Shown: positions 38,087 through 47,371 of the stretch, piece by piece
Layout: each line of letters opens with the position of its first letter
Numbering within the stretch: the first letter of the stretch is position 1
Origin: UBA826 sp045564655
GTDB lineage: Bacteria > Chloroflexota > Dehalococcoidia > Lucifugimonadales > UBA826
Assembly: GCA_045564655.1 (NCBI GenBank)
Contig: JBJLGX010000021.1
Coordinates: forward strand, 1-56,624
Direction of reading: 5' to 3'
Length of the DNA stretch: 56,624 nucleotides
Translations under genes and position numbers: made by a program
Notes under the pieces: generated by a model
Database searches by the model: none
What the model was told of the DNA's origin: nothing
Seen by the model: only the letters and a program-made list of their open reading frames with translations

Positions 38087-39331
38087 GTGTCTATGCTAAA
38101 TTTTAGAACGGACAAAAGTAGACGACGACTTATAGGTATAACTTTAGCTTTAATTTTATTAGCTTTATTTTTTTCATTAAACAGAATCCCTAAAATAGAT
38201 ACTATCGATCAAGATCTAGCAATCGTATCGTCAGGAACTTCAGAATGTTTTCAAGGATTTTGTATTAATAATCCTGACAGGAAACCTCTTGTTGAAAGAT
38301 GGTGGACATTTTCCGTAGAATACTTAAGAAATGTGACTATTGGTATGATATTTGCTTTCTTAATGGCAGGAATTACAGAAGCCTATATTTTCCCTGTACG
38401 GAATAGACAAAATTCTTTCGGAAGTGGTTTAAAGGGTGTTGCTAAAGGAGTTCTTGTAGGCCCTATAGTGAATCTATGTTCCGCATGTATAGTTCCAGTA
38501 GCTAACGGGTTTAGAAGGACAGGTTCTGGAATTGATACCACAATTGCTATAACTCAAAGCTCAGCAACCATGAATTTTTTAGCTCTAATAATGGCTGCTA
38601 TTGTTTTTGCTCCAACGATTGCAGGCACACGAATACTGCTAAGTATTGGAGGCGCATTCATAATTGGTCCTTTAGTAGCTTGGATTGTAAGAATCGCCGA
38701 AAAACCCAATGCCCCAGATGACTTTTCTATAGACTTACCAGAATTAGATAATATTCAATATGAGGAAACATGGGGAGAGACTATCAAAGTCTCAGGCATA
38801 GAATTTATTCGCTCGACTGCAGGTTATTTTCTAAGGTTAGGCCCTATAATGATTCTTGCAGGATTTGTTAGCGGTTTTGCTATCCAATGGGTTAGTCCTA
38901 ATACCGTAACCCTTTGGATAGGTGATGATGTACTAGGGATTCTTATAGTTGCGACAATAGGAATACTCATCAATGTACCTCTAATATTTGAAATACCTCT
39001 AGTCGCCGCTATGCTATTAGCTGGCATGGGAACAGCTCCAGCTGGTACTCTTTTATTTGTCGCTGCTGCAGGTGGACCAATAACATTCTGGGGGCTAGCA
39101 AAAGTTATGCCCAAAAAAGCAGTATTCGCAATGGCTATTTCAACTTGGACACTAGGCGTTATTGGTGGAATACTATTGTTACTATTAACTACGATAACAG
39201 AAGATAGGGATTTTAAATTTAGGGAAACATATGAAGAGCCTATCGAAAATACTACTTCAATGATTTCAGAAACACTAAATATGGCACAATCTAATATATC
39301 AAACACATACAAAAAATTAATTAATTTTTAG
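38087..39331 (+). CDS. YraQ/ArsP-like permease (DUF318 group)
   Basis: The frame starts with GTG at 38087; an ATG two codons later (38093) is equally possible. The 414 residues have about 9-10 membrane segments and the family's membrane cysteine motif near residue 131 (VNLCSACIVPVANGFRRTG). The canonical family form is closer to CSCG/CSCC-x-x-P. A second half-repeat ends ILINVPLIFEIPLVAAMLL, followed by an FVAAAGGPITFWGL segment. Two more cysteines (54 and 59) lie in the first external loop. Relatives move arsenicals or unknown substrates. It is the first of seven closely spaced genes that look like one operon ending at 47366. Confidence 0.8.
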   Translation: MSMLNFRTDKSRRRLIGITLALILLALFFSLNRIPKIDTIDQDLAIVSSGTSECFQGFCINNPDRKPLVERWWTFSVEYLRNVTIGMIFAFLMAGITEAYIFPVRNRQNSFGSGLKGVAKGVLVGPIVNLCSACIVPVANGFRRTGSGIDTTIAITQSSATMNFLALIMAAIVFAPTIAGTRILLSIGGAFIIGPLVAWIVRIAEKPNAPDDFSIDLPELDNIQYEETWGETIKVSGIEFIRSTAGYFLRLGPIMILAGFVSGFAIQWVSPNTVTLWIGDDVLGILIVATIGILINVPLIFEIPLVAAMLLAGMGTAPAGTLLFVAAAGGPITFWGLAKVMPKKAVFAMAISTWTLGVIGGILLLLLTTITEDRDFKFRETYEEPIENTTSMISETLNMAQSNISNTYKKLINF

Positions 39332-39337
39332 ATCAAA

Positions 39338-41476
39338 ATGCCAATCATAAATTTTTCTACAAAAACTAAATTCATTTTTAAAGTTATAACATTTGTAACA
39401 ACATTAGTGTTCATGATATTTGTACTGTCTCCTCTAGCTGATATTTATCCAACTGATGATGAAATAACTAATTATCAAAATGGCATTGATATAACAGTGT
39501 TAGAAAAATATGAATCATTAATTGAAAATGAAATTTTAAATGACATAACCCCTTTCAAAAATGATACTTTAACTATCTTAGATGGACCTCAAGAGATCTG
39601 GAATTCGCGACCAGGGATTGCAGTTTTTGATTACGACAGAGATGGCGATCAAGATTTTTTTGTAAGCAATGGATATGGACATAGTAATTGGTTATACCAA
39701 AACGATGGTGAGGGAAATTTTATTGAAGTCGGAAAAGAAGCTGGGATTTCTTTAAAAAACAGAAACAACACAGGAGTTGTAGCCTGTGACTTTGATAATA
39801 ATGGCTATCAAGATTTGTATATTGGAGCTCAAGGCAGTCTAACTGATGGGTTGGATTTTAGATCTAATATAGAGGCAGATCAGAATAAAGATTCATTATT
39901 GATAAACAATGGTGATGGTACTTTTACGGATATTACTAACACAGCATTCACAAATAATGTAAATATTAGATCCGCAATGACTATAGCATGTTCCGATATT
40001 AACAATGACGGCTGGGTCGATATTTATGTAGGCAACTTAGGGGAAGATGAATATAGAAAAATGAGTGTCCCGTACCAAGCAGGACATTACAATATGATGT
40101 ACCTAAACAATGGCAACATGACTTTTACAGAAATAGGTGAAAAAGTAGGAGTTCGAGGACCAGAAATAAAGTTACTAGACTTAAATGGAGACCCCATAAC
40201 ATATACAGACTCAAGTACGAATGTTGTATATGAAGCATATAACCCTGAACAAAAAGATAGAAATGGAAATCTAGTAGGAGACCCAACAGGACAAACACAT
40301 TCTGTATTATTCTTTGATTATGACGATGATGGAGATCAGGATCTTTGGGTAGCCAATGACGGAGATCGGTTACACATATATAGAAATGATAGCAGCAAGT
40401 CGATAGTTAAATTCACTTCAGTTGCAAATGAAATGAATTTGGATACTGTAGGGGCTTGGATGGGATTTGCAATTGGCGATTATGATTCAGATAGTGATCT
40501 AGATGTTTTTATAACTAATTTAGGATTTCATCCTAGATCATATCCTCCATCTCAAGACCCAAAACCGGATTGTTCATATTTCGATCAGTTTGATTGGGGA
40601 ACATGTTTACATTTCATGTTAAAAAACAATTCTGGTTCTCTTATTGAATCAAGTGAAATAATTAATGTATACCCAAGTAAATTAATGCCTCCTATATCTT
40701 TAGACCCTAATGCTATACACAGAGATCAAAAACAACCAATAGGTCTGTCAGCATATGATTTTGGATTTGGAGCAACATTTTTCGATTTTGATAATGACGC
40801 AGACCAAGACCTCTATTATTTAGGCTCAACAGTGGACAGAGGTGAAGGCCCCGGAGGGCACATATTTCCTGGTGCTGGAAGGATGTTCGAAAATATAAAA
40901 CCACATTTATTTAGGGACATAACAATTGAAGCTCAAGTATTAGATGTAGACAGAGCCAGATATCACAAATTAGATCCAAATAATATTTACAAGGATATTA
41001 GTCTTCATAGGATATCTCCTTTGTACCACGAAAATGGGAAAGGGGTTGTGCATATTGATACCAATAATGATGGATACTTAGATTTAATAGGATCCAATAG
41101 CAAAGGAGCTCTTTGGGAGGATGAAAGGCAAGTTAGCTTTATAGAAACAGGAGGCCCGATATATACATGGATAAACCCTGGTGGAGATAACAATTGGATA
41201 AAAATACAATTGATCGGTCAGATGGCAATATCTGGAACTGGATCTAACGCCGACGGGATCGGTTCAAAAATATACGTTACTACGGGCAATAAAAAACAAA
41301 TACAAGAAATACATGCGGGATCAAGTTACCTATCAATGGATAGCCTAAAAGCAGAATTTGGGTTGGGTGATGCAACAGAAATAGATATGATCGAAATTTT
41401 TTGGCCAAGTGGAAAATATCAAAAAATTGAAAACATAAACTCAAATCAAACTATAAAAGTTACAGAACCTAAATAG
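39338..41476 (+). CDS. Exported FG-GAP/VCBS propeller with ASPIC/UnbV domain (CRTAC1-like)
   Basis: The 712 residues begin with a hydrophobic segment (about 13-33) that acts as signal or anchor. The body has repeated calcium-binding FG-GAP motifs such as FDYDRDGDQDFFVSN, CDFDNNGYQDLYIGA, SDINNDGWVDIYVGN, FDYDDDGDQDLWVAN, GDYDSDSDLDVFITN and FDFDNDADQDLYYLG, which predict an integrin-like propeller. The last ~90 residues match the ASPIC/UnbV domain (GIGSKIYVTTGNKKQIQEI ... GLGDATEIDMIEIFWPSG). It is probably outside the cytoplasm. It starts 6 bases after the permease stop, and nucleoside hydrolase genes follow. Confidence 0.88.
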   Translation: MPIINFSTKTKFIFKVITFVTTLVFMIFVLSPLADIYPTDDEITNYQNGIDITVLEKYESLIENEILNDITPFKNDTLTILDGPQEIWNSRPGIAVFDYDRDGDQDFFVSNGYGHSNWLYQNDGEGNFIEVGKEAGISLKNRNNTGVVACDFDNNGYQDLYIGAQGSLTDGLDFRSNIEADQNKDSLLINNGDGTFTDITNTAFTNNVNIRSAMTIACSDINNDGWVDIYVGNLGEDEYRKMSVPYQAGHYNMMYLNNGNMTFTEIGEKVGVRGPEIKLLDLNGDPITYTDSSTNVVYEAYNPEQKDRNGNLVGDPTGQTHSVLFFDYDDDGDQDLWVANDGDRLHIYRNDSSKSIVKFTSVANEMNLDTVGAWMGFAIGDYDSDSDLDVFITNLGFHPRSYPPSQDPKPDCSYFDQFDWGTCLHFMLKNNSGSLIESSEIINVYPSKLMPPISLDPNAIHRDQKQPIGLSAYDFGFGATFFDFDNDADQDLYYLGSTVDRGEGPGGHIFPGAGRMFENIKPHLFRDITIEAQVLDVDRARYHKLDPNNIYKDISLHRISPLYHENGKGVVHIDTNNDGYLDLIGSNSKGALWEDERQVSFIETGGPIYTWINPGGDNNWIKIQLIGQMAISGTGSNADGIGSKIYVTTGNKKQIQEIHAGSSYLSMDSLKAEFGLGDATEIDMIEIFWPSGKYQKIENINSNQTIKVTEPK

Positions 41477-41492
41477 TAATCTAAGGGATAAC

Positions 41493-42500
41493 ATGAATAA
41501 AAAGCATAAACAAAAGCAATTACTACCTGCCAAAGCTTCAAGGAAAAAAATATATTTTAACGGACTACCGGCAATAGAACATCATGAAATTTTAAAAAAC
41601 ATAGGGGTTCCTGATACCAATTCAACAAAACGAATAATAATGGACACTGATACTTACAATGAAATAGATGACCAATTTGCTTTAGTTCATCTACTATTGG
41701 CTGAAAGAGCTAGAGAAGACATCAGTGTTGAAGCAATTACTGCAGCTCCATTCCACAATACTGCAAGGAATACAGATAACTACCAGCATGGTATGGAACT
41801 TAGTTATCAAGAAATCAGCAATGTTATAAATACGTTAGATTTCAAATGGAATGGCCCCATTAAAAAAGGATCTTCAATGTCTTTAGACCAAACAAAAGGA
41901 GATCTTGTAGAAAGTGATGCAGCAGACTTGATATGCGAAATTGCTAAATCTCATAAAAAAGATGAATCTCCTATATACATATTAGCTTTAGGTGCTTTAA
42001 CGAATATCGCCTCAGCTGTATTAAAAGATCCGACTATAAGAGAACATGTTGTAGTTTGTACTTTGGGGGGATCGGCATTCAACTTACATGGATTTACAGA
42101 TTTTAATTACGAGCAAGACATGACTGCTGCACAATTTGTTTTTTCAAGCGGTGTTCCTGTAGTGCATTTCCCAGGATATTCCGTAACAGATCATCTAAGA
42201 ACTAGCCGATGGGAATTAGAAGCACATATAGGAAACAGCAAGTCAGCTCAATTTCTATACAACAGATTTATGGAATTTGTTGCAGACTACCCCGGTAGAA
42301 GTAAGCCTATATGGGATTTAGCTCCTGGAGCTTGGGTCCTGGATCCAAGTTGTTTTATTACGGAAGTGTGCGAAACACCTGAACTAACAAACAAAAACAC
42401 TTGGATAGAACAGAATGGGACTCATCCAATTAGAACGATACGATGGATAAATAGAGACAATATATTTAAAAATTTCTTCAGCTTAATAAATCCACAATAA
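41493..42500 (+). CDS. Nucleoside hydrolase-like protein, tandem copy 1
   Basis: The 335 residues belong to the inosine-uridine nucleoside hydrolase superfamily, which cleaves the N-glycosidic bond of ribonucleosides using Ca2+ held by Asp residues. The metal motif is present but longer than the common form: DTDTYNEIDDQFAL instead of DTDPGxDDA. Further family parts are ILALGALTNIASAVLKDP, TLGGSAFN and the C-terminal WDLAPGAWVLDPS with a metal Asp. About 45 N-terminal residues precede the core without a signal peptide. The actual substrate may not be a standard nucleoside. Confidence 0.85.
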   Translation: MNKKHKQKQLLPAKASRKKIYFNGLPAIEHHEILKNIGVPDTNSTKRIIMDTDTYNEIDDQFALVHLLLAERAREDISVEAITAAPFHNTARNTDNYQHGMELSYQEISNVINTLDFKWNGPIKKGSSMSLDQTKGDLVESDAADLICEIAKSHKKDESPIYILALGALTNIASAVLKDPTIREHVVVCTLGGSAFNLHGFTDFNYEQDMTAAQFVFSSGVPVVHFPGYSVTDHLRTSRWELEAHIGNSKSAQFLYNRFMEFVADYPGRSKPIWDLAPGAWVLDPSCFITEVCETPELTNKNTWIEQNGTHPIRTIRWINRDNIFKNFFSLINPQ

Positions 42501-42534
42501 TCATAATAAATTCAATTAATTTAAAGGAATATCT

Positions 42535-43479
42535 ATGAGGCATCCATACACTCCTATAGATCATCCTAGAGTTCTACGTCATTTAAAAAACCCTAGACAA
42601 GAATTTAATAAAAAAATAATCATTGATACAGATGCATACAATTCAATCGATGATCAATTTGCACTAATCCACATGTTTCTTTCTGAAAAAACCAGAGGAG
42701 ACGTCTCAATATTAGGAATAAATGCTGCTCCATTTTATAAAGAGTTAAGAAATACTGATAGCTACAGACACGGAATGGAACTTAGTTATCAAGAAATCAA
42801 AAATGTTATAAATACATTAGATTTCGAATGGAATGGTCCAATTAAGAAAGGATCTACTACACCTTTAGATGAAACAGGATATATACCTGTCGAGAGTGAT
42901 GCAGCGGACTTCATATGTGAAGTTTCCAGGTCGTACAAAGAAGATGAGTTCCCTATATACATACTAGCTTTAGGATCGTTAACAAACATAGCTTCGGCCA
43001 TATTAAAGGATCCGCACATAATAAATAATCTTGTGATTTGTACTCTAGGGGGAGTTCCGTTTGATTTTTATGGATTCAAAGACTTTAATTATCAGCAAGA
43101 CATAAAAGCAGCTAATTTCGTGTTTTCGTGCGGGGTGCCAATAGTACACTTCCCTACTTTCACAGTAACAGAGCAATTAAGAACAAGTCGATGGGAATTA
43201 GAAGCGCACATAGGAAGCAGTAAATCAGGTAAATTTTTATATAATAGATTCATAGAATTTGTCGACGAATATCCAGGTTCAAACAAACAAATATGGGATT
43301 TAGCACCTGGCGCTTGGATTATAAATCCAGATTGGTTCATTAGTAAAATTAACAAAACTAAAGAATTTACATTTGACAATGTATGGAAAACATCTCCTGA
43401 AACTCATCCCCTTAGAAGTATATTATGGCTAGATAGAGATAGAATATTTAAGGATTTCTTCACCTTAATTAACAATTAA
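42535..43479 (+). CDS. Nucleoside hydrolase-like protein, tandem copy 2
   Basis: The 314 residues are paralogous to the product at 41493 along the full core: DTDAYNSIDDQFAL, ILALGSLTNIASAILKDP, TLGGVPFD, TEQLRTSRWELEAHIGSSKS and WDLAPGAWIINPD. Its N-terminal extension is shorter. AAAGGAA lies 6 bases before the ATG. The pair may form a heteromer or cover different substrates; that is inferred. It is the fourth gene of the seven-gene set. Confidence 0.85.
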   Translation: MRHPYTPIDHPRVLRHLKNPRQEFNKKIIIDTDAYNSIDDQFALIHMFLSEKTRGDVSILGINAAPFYKELRNTDSYRHGMELSYQEIKNVINTLDFEWNGPIKKGSTTPLDETGYIPVESDAADFICEVSRSYKEDEFPIYILALGSLTNIASAILKDPHIINNLVICTLGGVPFDFYGFKDFNYQQDIKAANFVFSCGVPIVHFPTFTVTEQLRTSRWELEAHIGSSKSGKFLYNRFIEFVDEYPGSNKQIWDLAPGAWIINPDWFISKINKTKEFTFDNVWKTSPETHPLRSILWLDRDRIFKDFFTLINN

Positions 43480-43524
43480 TCCCATTTTTTGTTAAGATAG
43501 CTATTAAAATCAGTGAGGAATTTT

Positions 43525-44937
43525 ATGGTTACTAAAACGAACACAGATTTAGCATTAATTGCTCATCTAATGAGGAGAGCAGGTTTTGGGGCTACTCTAT
43601 CGGAAATTGAGACTTTGTCTAAAAAGCCTTATGAAGTTATAGTAGACGATTTGCTAGACACATCAGAAACAGAATGGATGGGAGAACACATGGTTCGCCG
43701 TTTTGATACTGAAGCTTCTGGAATGATAAACCCTCCTGGATCACAACGCAGATGGATTTATCGTTTAATATCTTCAGATTCTCCTTTAGAAGAAAAAATG
43801 ACTTTATTCTGGCATACTATATTCCCCGCTGGCAGAGATAAAGTAATCAATGGTCGTGTCCTATCAGATCAAATAGATACGTTTAGAAAATTTTCTTTAG
43901 ACAAATTTGATGACATATTGCTACAACTTGCTAAAGATCCAGCAATGTTAATTTGGCTAGACAATCAAGATAATCACAAAAAATCTATCAATGAAAACTG
44001 GGGACGAGAGCTATTAGAATTATTTTCCATGGGAGTAGGTAATTATACCGAAGATGACATCAAGGAATGCTCCAGAGCATTTACCGGATGGAGTATAGGA
44101 AATACTGATTACATGATAACTAGGGCTTTAAGAGATTCTGATTGGCCATACGGAAGGATAGCTTATCATTATGAATTTAAAGACGATGATAACGACAAAG
44201 ATCATAAAAAATTTCTCGGTCATGAAGGACCTTTATCCGGAGAAGATATCATTGAAATAATATGTTCTAAAGAAAATACTGCGAGATTCATTGCTAGACA
44301 TATGTATCATTCATTTGTTGCAGATGAAGTAGGAGTCCCATCTTGGAATGAAATAGAACCAAGAGATCCTGAAGCGATCCAAATACTTGTTGATACATAT
44401 TTTAAATATAACCATAGCACTAAAGAAATGATGCGAGTGTTATTTAATTCTGATTTCTTTAAATCTCCTGACGTTAGGTATGCAAGGATTAAATCACCAG
44501 TCGAATTAGCTATAGGCCTATTGCGCATGTCTAAAGAATTTTCAATACCTAATCGAGATATGATTATTAAAAATAGACAGGTTCAATATATGGGACAACA
44601 GTTAAATGAACCTCCAAGTGTTGAAGGATGGCATGAAGGAGAAGAATGGGTTGATACAGGAACATTAATCGAAAGGATTAATTTTGCGTCTGAACAATTA
44701 GGCGATATTGAAAATGAAGGTATTCAATCTTTAGTTTCTAAAATACATGAAACTCTTTCTACTTCAGATTCAGAAGAACTTGTACAAGCATGTGCTAGTC
44801 ATATGGGATTAATAGAATTAAGTACAACCACAAGAGAATCTCTTAAAGAATTGGCTGATACTCTTGAAGACTCACCATCTAAAATTACGGCAATGCTTAG
44901 AATGATTGGAGCATCACGAGAATACCAAAGAGCGTAG
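43525..44937 (+). CDS. DUF1800 family protein, tandem copy 1
   Basis: The frame extends to a GTG at 43513, but GAGG six bases before the ATG at 43525 decides the start (470 residues). DUF1800 hallmarks include HLMRRAGFGATLSEIE, a TLFWHTIF segment, WGRELLELFSMGVGNYTEDD, RAFTGWSI and a C-terminal PPSVEGWHEGEEWVDTGTL. The biochemical role of DUF1800 is not known to me; the domain often occurs next to DUF1501 proteins, which are absent here. No signal peptide is visible, so it appears cytoplasmic, although many relatives are exported. It lies 4 bases before a paralogue. Confidence 0.88.
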   Translation: MVTKTNTDLALIAHLMRRAGFGATLSEIETLSKKPYEVIVDDLLDTSETEWMGEHMVRRFDTEASGMINPPGSQRRWIYRLISSDSPLEEKMTLFWHTIFPAGRDKVINGRVLSDQIDTFRKFSLDKFDDILLQLAKDPAMLIWLDNQDNHKKSINENWGRELLELFSMGVGNYTEDDIKECSRAFTGWSIGNTDYMITRALRDSDWPYGRIAYHYEFKDDDNDKDHKKFLGHEGPLSGEDIIEIICSKENTARFIARHMYHSFVADEVGVPSWNEIEPRDPEAIQILVDTYFKYNHSTKEMMRVLFNSDFFKSPDVRYARIKSPVELAIGLLRMSKEFSIPNRDMIIKNRQVQYMGQQLNEPPSVEGWHEGEEWVDTGTLIERINFASEQLGDIENEGIQSLVSKIHETLSTSDSEELVQACASHMGLIELSTTTRESLKELADTLEDSPSKITAMLRMIGASREYQRA

Positions 44938-44941
44938 ATCA

Positions 44942-46357
44942 ATGACGACTACATCAGAAACAAATCTAGAGTTACTAGCTCATTTGATGAGACGCGCAGG
45001 GTTTGGGTCAACACTAACTGAATTAAAAAAACTTAGCGAAAACCTGTACGAAGACACTGTTAATGATTTGGTATACCACAAAGAAACCAATTGGGTTGGA
45101 GAATATCTCATAAGACGTTTTGACACTGAAGCCTCCGGAATGATTAATCCTGAAGGATCTCAAAGAAGATGGATGTACAGAATGGTGACATCAGATACCC
45201 CCCTTCAAGAAAGAATGACTTTATTTTGGCATGGAATATTTGCAACAGGTAGAAATAAGGTACTAGTTGGCAAAGTATTATCAAACCAGATAGACACCCT
45301 CAGAGAAAATGCATTAACCAATCTGGATAATATTTTACTGCAACTTGCCAAAGATCCCGCAATGATTATCTGGTTAGATAACCAAGAAAACCATAAAAAT
45401 TCAATAAATGAAAATTGGGGCAGAGAATTATTGGAGTTATTTTCTATGGGTGTAGGAAATTACACTGAAGATGATATCAAAGAATGTGCAAGAGCTTTTA
45501 CAGGCTGGAGCATAGGAAACGTAGAATATATGATGGAACGATCCAGTAGAGCTTCGGACTGGCCCTATGGCAGAATAGCATATCACTATGAATACAAAGA
45601 CTATGACAATGATAAAGATCATAAAAAATTCCTTGGGCATGAAGGGCCTTTATCTGGAGAAGATATTATTAAAATAATATGTTCTAAAGAGAGCACTGCT
45701 AGGTTCATCGCTAGGCATATGTACCATTCATTTGTTGAAGATGAAGTGGAAGTATCTTCTTGGAATCATATCCCTCCTAAAAACCCTGAAGCAATTCAAA
45801 TACTTGTAGATGCTTATTTCAAATATAACCATGACATTAGAGAAATGTTACGAATATTATTCAATTCAGATTTTTTTAAATCACCAAAGGTCAGATATGC
45901 AAGAATTAAATCTCCTGCAGAGCTTTCTGTAGGATTATTAAAATTATCTCAAGAATTTACTGTCCCGCACAGAGATATGCTCCCGAGAACTAGCCAAGTT
46001 GCATATATGGGTCAAGGTTTAAATGATCCTCCAAGTGTTGAAGGATGGCATGAAGGCACGGAATGGATCGATACAGGTACTATAATGGAAAGAATAAACT
46101 TTGCCTCTGCTGCACTTGGCAATATAAATCATCAAGGTATAAATGATTTAGTAAATGAAATAAAAAAATCAACTTCTGATATGCTGCCAAACGAAAAATT
46201 AGTTCAAACATGTGCGAATAATATAGGCTTAATAGAACTCAGTGACGATTCTTTAGATTCCATTACTAAAACAATTAGCAATATACCTGATGTCACGATC
46301 AAGATATTAACAATTTTGAGACTAATAGGTACATCAAGAGAATTCCAAAGAGCTTAA
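44942..46357 (+). CDS. DUF1800 family protein, tandem copy 2
   Basis: The longer frame from a TTG at 44906 overlaps the previous gene. The ATG at 44942, just after that gene's stop, aligns with copy 1 and gives 471 residues. The same landmarks are kept: HLMRRAGFGSTLTELKK, TLFWHGIFATG, NWGRELLELFSMGVGNYTED, KKFLGHEGPLSGEDI and PPSVEGWHEGTEWID. The two copies are highly similar over their length except near the C-terminal 80 residues. Function is unknown. The next gene starts one base after its stop. Confidence 0.88.
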   Translation: MTTTSETNLELLAHLMRRAGFGSTLTELKKLSENLYEDTVNDLVYHKETNWVGEYLIRRFDTEASGMINPEGSQRRWMYRMVTSDTPLQERMTLFWHGIFATGRNKVLVGKVLSNQIDTLRENALTNLDNILLQLAKDPAMIIWLDNQENHKNSINENWGRELLELFSMGVGNYTEDDIKECARAFTGWSIGNVEYMMERSSRASDWPYGRIAYHYEYKDYDNDKDHKKFLGHEGPLSGEDIIKIICSKESTARFIARHMYHSFVEDEVEVSSWNHIPPKNPEAIQILVDAYFKYNHDIREMLRILFNSDFFKSPKVRYARIKSPAELSVGLLKLSQEFTVPHRDMLPRTSQVAYMGQGLNDPPSVEGWHEGTEWIDTGTIMERINFASAALGNINHQGINDLVNEIKKSTSDMLPNEKLVQTCANNIGLIELSDDSLDSITKTISNIPDVTIKILTILRLIGTSREFQRA

Positions 46358-46358
46358 T

Positions 46359-47366
46359 ATGAAAACATCCAATTATACATATGACATAACAATAGGAATA
46401 CTTGCAATGGAAGGTCGTGGCTTTGAATATCCAACCGATTCAATCATTGCCAGCAATGGGCATATATATGTAGGTAATAAATCAAGGGATTACGGAGAAC
46501 GTGGTGTTCGTATAAGTAACCTAGATTACGACAGTGAATATTATGGAGATTTTGCTCATTATGGATTAAATCAAGGTAATTTGATTTCTCCTAATGGATT
46601 AGCAGAAGACTTAGATACTCGACTATTTGTTTCTGATGATTATACCCACCAAATATCTTCTTATTCTCTAGACGGTGATTTTATAGGTCGTTGGGGGAAA
46701 CATGGAAATGCCCCAGGGGAATTAGATTATCCATCTGGAATAGCTTTCAATTCTGAAAACCACTTATATGTATCCGATAGTAAAAATCATAGAATTCAAG
46801 TATTTACAGCAGAAGGTAATTTTCTAAGAACATTTGGTAATTTAGGAGATAAAGAAGGTCAATTCAACTTACCTTGGGGAATATTCATTAATAATAAGGA
46901 CGAATTATTTGTAGCAGATTGGGGGAATAATAGAATTCAAAAATTTGCTAATGATGAATATATAGAAAGTTATTATTGCAAATCAGATAATTCAACTCGT
47001 TTAAATCATCCGTCAAGCATAACTCAATTAAGCTCAGGAGAAATAATTGTCGCTGACTGGGGAAATGAAACAGTAAAGATATTAGATAAACAAGATAATC
47101 TTATAAAAGAATTTAGAGGAGAATCAGGAATTTCTAAATGGGCAAATTCTTTTTTGGAAACAAACGTTGAAGAAAATGAAACCAGAAAAATCTCAAACTT
47201 GGAAAATCTAGAAGCTATAAGTGAATTATCTGACCCTCATTCAATATCAGCTCATATAGAAAAATACTTTTGGTCTCCCGTATCAGTAACTTTAGATCCA
47301 GAAAATCGCATATATGTTACTGAATCTAACAGGCATCGAATACAAGTGTACGCTCCTTCAGAATAA
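46359..47366 (+). CDS. NHL-repeat beta-propeller protein
   Basis: The 335 residues contain at least five NHL-type repeats, such as LDYPSGIAFNSENHLYVSDS with KNHRIQVF, FNLPWGIFINNKDELFVADW with GNNRIQKF, and a last one at VSVTLDPENRIYVTES with RHRIQVY. These predict a six-bladed propeller. No signal peptide is evident, unlike many NHL proteins. The start follows the DUF1800 stop by one base, so translation is probably coupled. It is the last gene of the seven-gene group, converging on the DppB-like gene with 5 bases between. A binding or scaffold role is plausible; no catalytic site is evident. Confidence 0.85.
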   Translation: MKTSNYTYDITIGILAMEGRGFEYPTDSIIASNGHIYVGNKSRDYGERGVRISNLDYDSEYYGDFAHYGLNQGNLISPNGLAEDLDTRLFVSDDYTHQISSYSLDGDFIGRWGKHGNAPGELDYPSGIAFNSENHLYVSDSKNHRIQVFTAEGNFLRTFGNLGDKEGQFNLPWGIFINNKDELFVADWGNNRIQKFANDEYIESYYCKSDNSTRLNHPSSITQLSSGEIIVADWGNETVKILDKQDNLIKEFRGESGISKWANSFLETNVEENETRKISNLENLEAISELSDPHSISAHIEKYFWSPVSVTLDPENRIYVTESNRHRIQVYAPSE

Positions 47367-47371
47367 TATAT

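Noticed and set aside
38824..39312. 162-codon minus-strand frame inside the YraQ/ArsP-like permease
   Set aside because: It is antisense to a clear membrane protein, with biased composition and no start signal.
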